DNA of 64,000 bases from Phytomonospora sp040655735 (lineage in GTDB: Bacteria > Actinomycetota > Actinomycetes > Mycobacteriales > Micromonosporaceae), in assembly GCF_040655735.1 (NCBI RefSeq), contig NZ_JBFAKK010000001.1, positions 248,001 to 312,000 of the forward strand. The letters are read 5' to 3'. Position 1 is the stretch's first letter. Each line of letters begins with the position of its first letter. The notes beneath the pieces are model-generated. The model was given only the letters and a program-made list of their open reading frames with translations. It had not been told where the DNA came from and made no database searches. This document shows positions 62,984-64,000 of this stretch, in pieces. The position numbers were made by a program, and so were the translations under genes.

Positions 62984-64000
62984 TCATGCGGCCGCGTCCT
63001 CGTTGGCCTTGACGAACCCGGCGGCGTCGAGCTCGCCGAGGAAGACCTGCGAGAGCGCGTCGAGCATCGGCCCGGCCAGCTCGCGCTCGACGGCCTGGTC
63101 CCACGACAGCTGGAAACTCGGCGCCTTCGCCACGAGGTCGTAGACGAAGGTGGCGAAGTCGGGGTTCTCCGCCGAGGCGAGGCGGTCGGTGATGTCGGTG
63201 ACCGCGGGGACGTCGCCGATGGAGATGAGGCCGTCCACATAGGCCTCGGAGGCCATCTCCGCCTTCAGGTAGGCGATGGCGGCGTCCTTGTGCGCGGAGT
63301 CCTTGGTGACCGAGAAGTAGTTGGTGGGGTTGCCGACGACCGCGTCGGGCGCCCCGGCGCCGTCCTCGATGACCGGGAACGGGCCCCACGCGAGGTCGTT
63401 CCTGGCGAACTCGGGAGCGCTGCCGAGCTGGGTCGTGTACTCCCACGAACCCATCAGGTGCATCGCGGCCTGCCCGGAGGAGAACACCTGCTGCACGGCG
63501 CCGCCCTCCCACTCGACGGCCGGGAAGTTGGTGCCGAAGACACCGCTGTCGACCAGTGAGGTGATCGTGTCGACGGCTCGTGTGACGGCCGGGTTCTGCC
63601 AGGCGCCCGGTGTGCCTGCGGCGATGTCGGCGAAGACCTGGGCCCCGCCGATGCGCTCGACGAGGTACTCGATCCACATCAGCTCGGTCCACGACTGCGC
63701 GCCGGCCAGGGCGACGGGTGTGACGCCGGCGCTCTTCAGACGCTCGCAGACGTCGAGGAACTGCGTCCAGGTCTGCGGGATCTCCACGCCGACCTCGCCG
63801 AACACCTTGGTGTTGTAGAACATGTGCACCGGCTGCATCGTGCGCATCGGGATGCCGTAGAACTTCCCGTCGATCTTGCCGGCGTCGAGCACCGAGGGCA
63901 GGAAGGCGCCCTTGAAGGCGGGGTCGGCGTCGAGGTGGGGTGTCAGGTCCTCCAGCAGCCCTTCGCGAGCGTAGGTGCGGATGCTCCCGCCGCCCCAGTT
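62984..64000 (-). CDS. Sugar ABC transporter solute-binding protein, partial
   Basis: 338 C-terminal residues; the 5' end lies beyond the right edge. Cluster B-type extracellular binding-protein features: GKFYGIPMRTMQPVHMFYNT, VGVEIPQTWTQFLDVCERLK, GQAAMHLMGSWEYTTQL, and VIEDGAGAPDAVVGNP with an inter-lobe region. Probably a membrane-anchored lipoprotein, not visible here. It captures a sugar and delivers it to the two permeases. Sugar unknown: xylo-, cello- or malto-oligosaccharide are all possible; the neighbouring xylanase favours plant-derived sugars. Confidence 0.9.
   Translation of the reverse strand, partial: NWGGGSIRTYAREGLLEDLTPHLDADPAFKGAFLPSVLDAGKIDGKFYGIPMRTMQPVHMFYNTKVFGEVGVEIPQTWTQFLDVCERLKSAGVTPVALAGAQSWTELMWIEYLVERIGGAQVFADIAAGTPGAWQNPAVTRAVDTITSLVDSGVFGTNFPAVEWEGGAVQQVFSSGQAAMHLMGSWEYTTQLGSAPEFARNDLAWGPFPVIEDGAGAPDAVVGNPTNYFSVTKDSAHKDAAIAYLKAEMASEAYVDGLISIGDVPAVTDITDRLASAENPDFATFVYDLVAKAPSFQLSWDQAVERELAGPMLDALSQVFLGELDAAGFVKANEDAAA

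Noticed and set aside
1..64000. CRISPR arrays, phage genes, integrases, att sites, rRNA and tRNA genes
   Set aside because: No regularly spaced repeats, no integrase or structural phage proteins, and no cloverleaf or rRNA-like segments were seen. Weak or diverged elements could still be missed by eye.

Overview
The window is about 70% GC throughout, with strong third-position GC bias, GTG and TTG starts, several leaderless promoters, rare TTA leucine codons, Tat-like and lipoprotein exports, DUF5937, DauR-like and GbsR-type regulators, and a long-form ArgG. This points to a chromosome segment of a high-GC filamentous actinomycete (Actinomycetota). I cannot place it to genus from the sequence alone; relatives of Glycomyces, Stackebrandtia or Streptomyces are all plausible. 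There is no phage, plasmid, insertion sequence, tRNA, rRNA or CRISPR array.

Layout. 1-3 kb: the 3' end of a SecY-type translocon gene, a GntR-FCD regulator divergent from a VOC enzyme with a long palindromic operator between them, and a DUF2867 gene convergent with a TetR gene. 3-8 kb: a secreted protein made of three tandem unknown domains, divergent from a 93-residue peptide carrying three VDGNGGGGPT repeats; a LuxR-type LAL regulator with a TTA codon follows behind a terminator; then about 600 bp without a clear protein. 8-14.4 kb: small enzymes and regulators, a decayed alpha/beta hydrolase, and a three-gene NmrA/DUF1772/DoxX operon. 14.6-18 kb: cold shock protein, then a large secreted subtilase with two P-domains that share an identical 138-bp block, then a gene-poor stretch. 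18-24.8 kb: GNAT, TPR protein, nitronate monooxygenase, aminotransferase, an SRPBCC-SDR fusion, and a flavoprotein reductase. 24.8-29.3 kb: a two-component system divergent from a MacB-like ABC exporter. 29.3-44.3 kb: transporters and local regulators, each next to its palindromic operator, including an EamA exporter with a leaderless 15-codon upstream ORF, an SDR that has lost about 75 residues, a RidA/DauR/aminotransferase group, and two MarR-controlled membrane-protein loci. 44.4-47.2 kb: argG with an ArgR-like operator in a leaderless promoter, and a threonine-aldolase-like lyase.

47.3-64 kb: mostly cell-surface and polymer-degradation functions. These are a PBP4-type carboxypeptidase, a GH19 chitinase with CBM, an M4 protease, a class A beta-lactamase lipoprotein, a secreted esterase, and a GH10 xylanase with N- and C-terminal CBMs and a CebR/CelR-like box upstream. 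They are followed by CorA and a sugar ABC operon (binding protein running off the right edge, two permeases, LacI repressor). The xylanase and the sugar importer together suggest outside hydrolysis followed by oligosaccharide uptake.

The most notable cross-locus pattern is the placement of rare TTA codons. I found them in five intact genes: the LAL regulator, the DUF5937 regulator, and within the first 23 codons (the signal peptides) of the chitinase, the xylanase and the subtilase. That fits bldA-type translational control of exported hydrolases. The strongest candidates for something undescribed are the divergent pair of repeat proteins at 3.1-4.5 kb and the two leader-type short ORFs at 7.8 and 29.4 kb.
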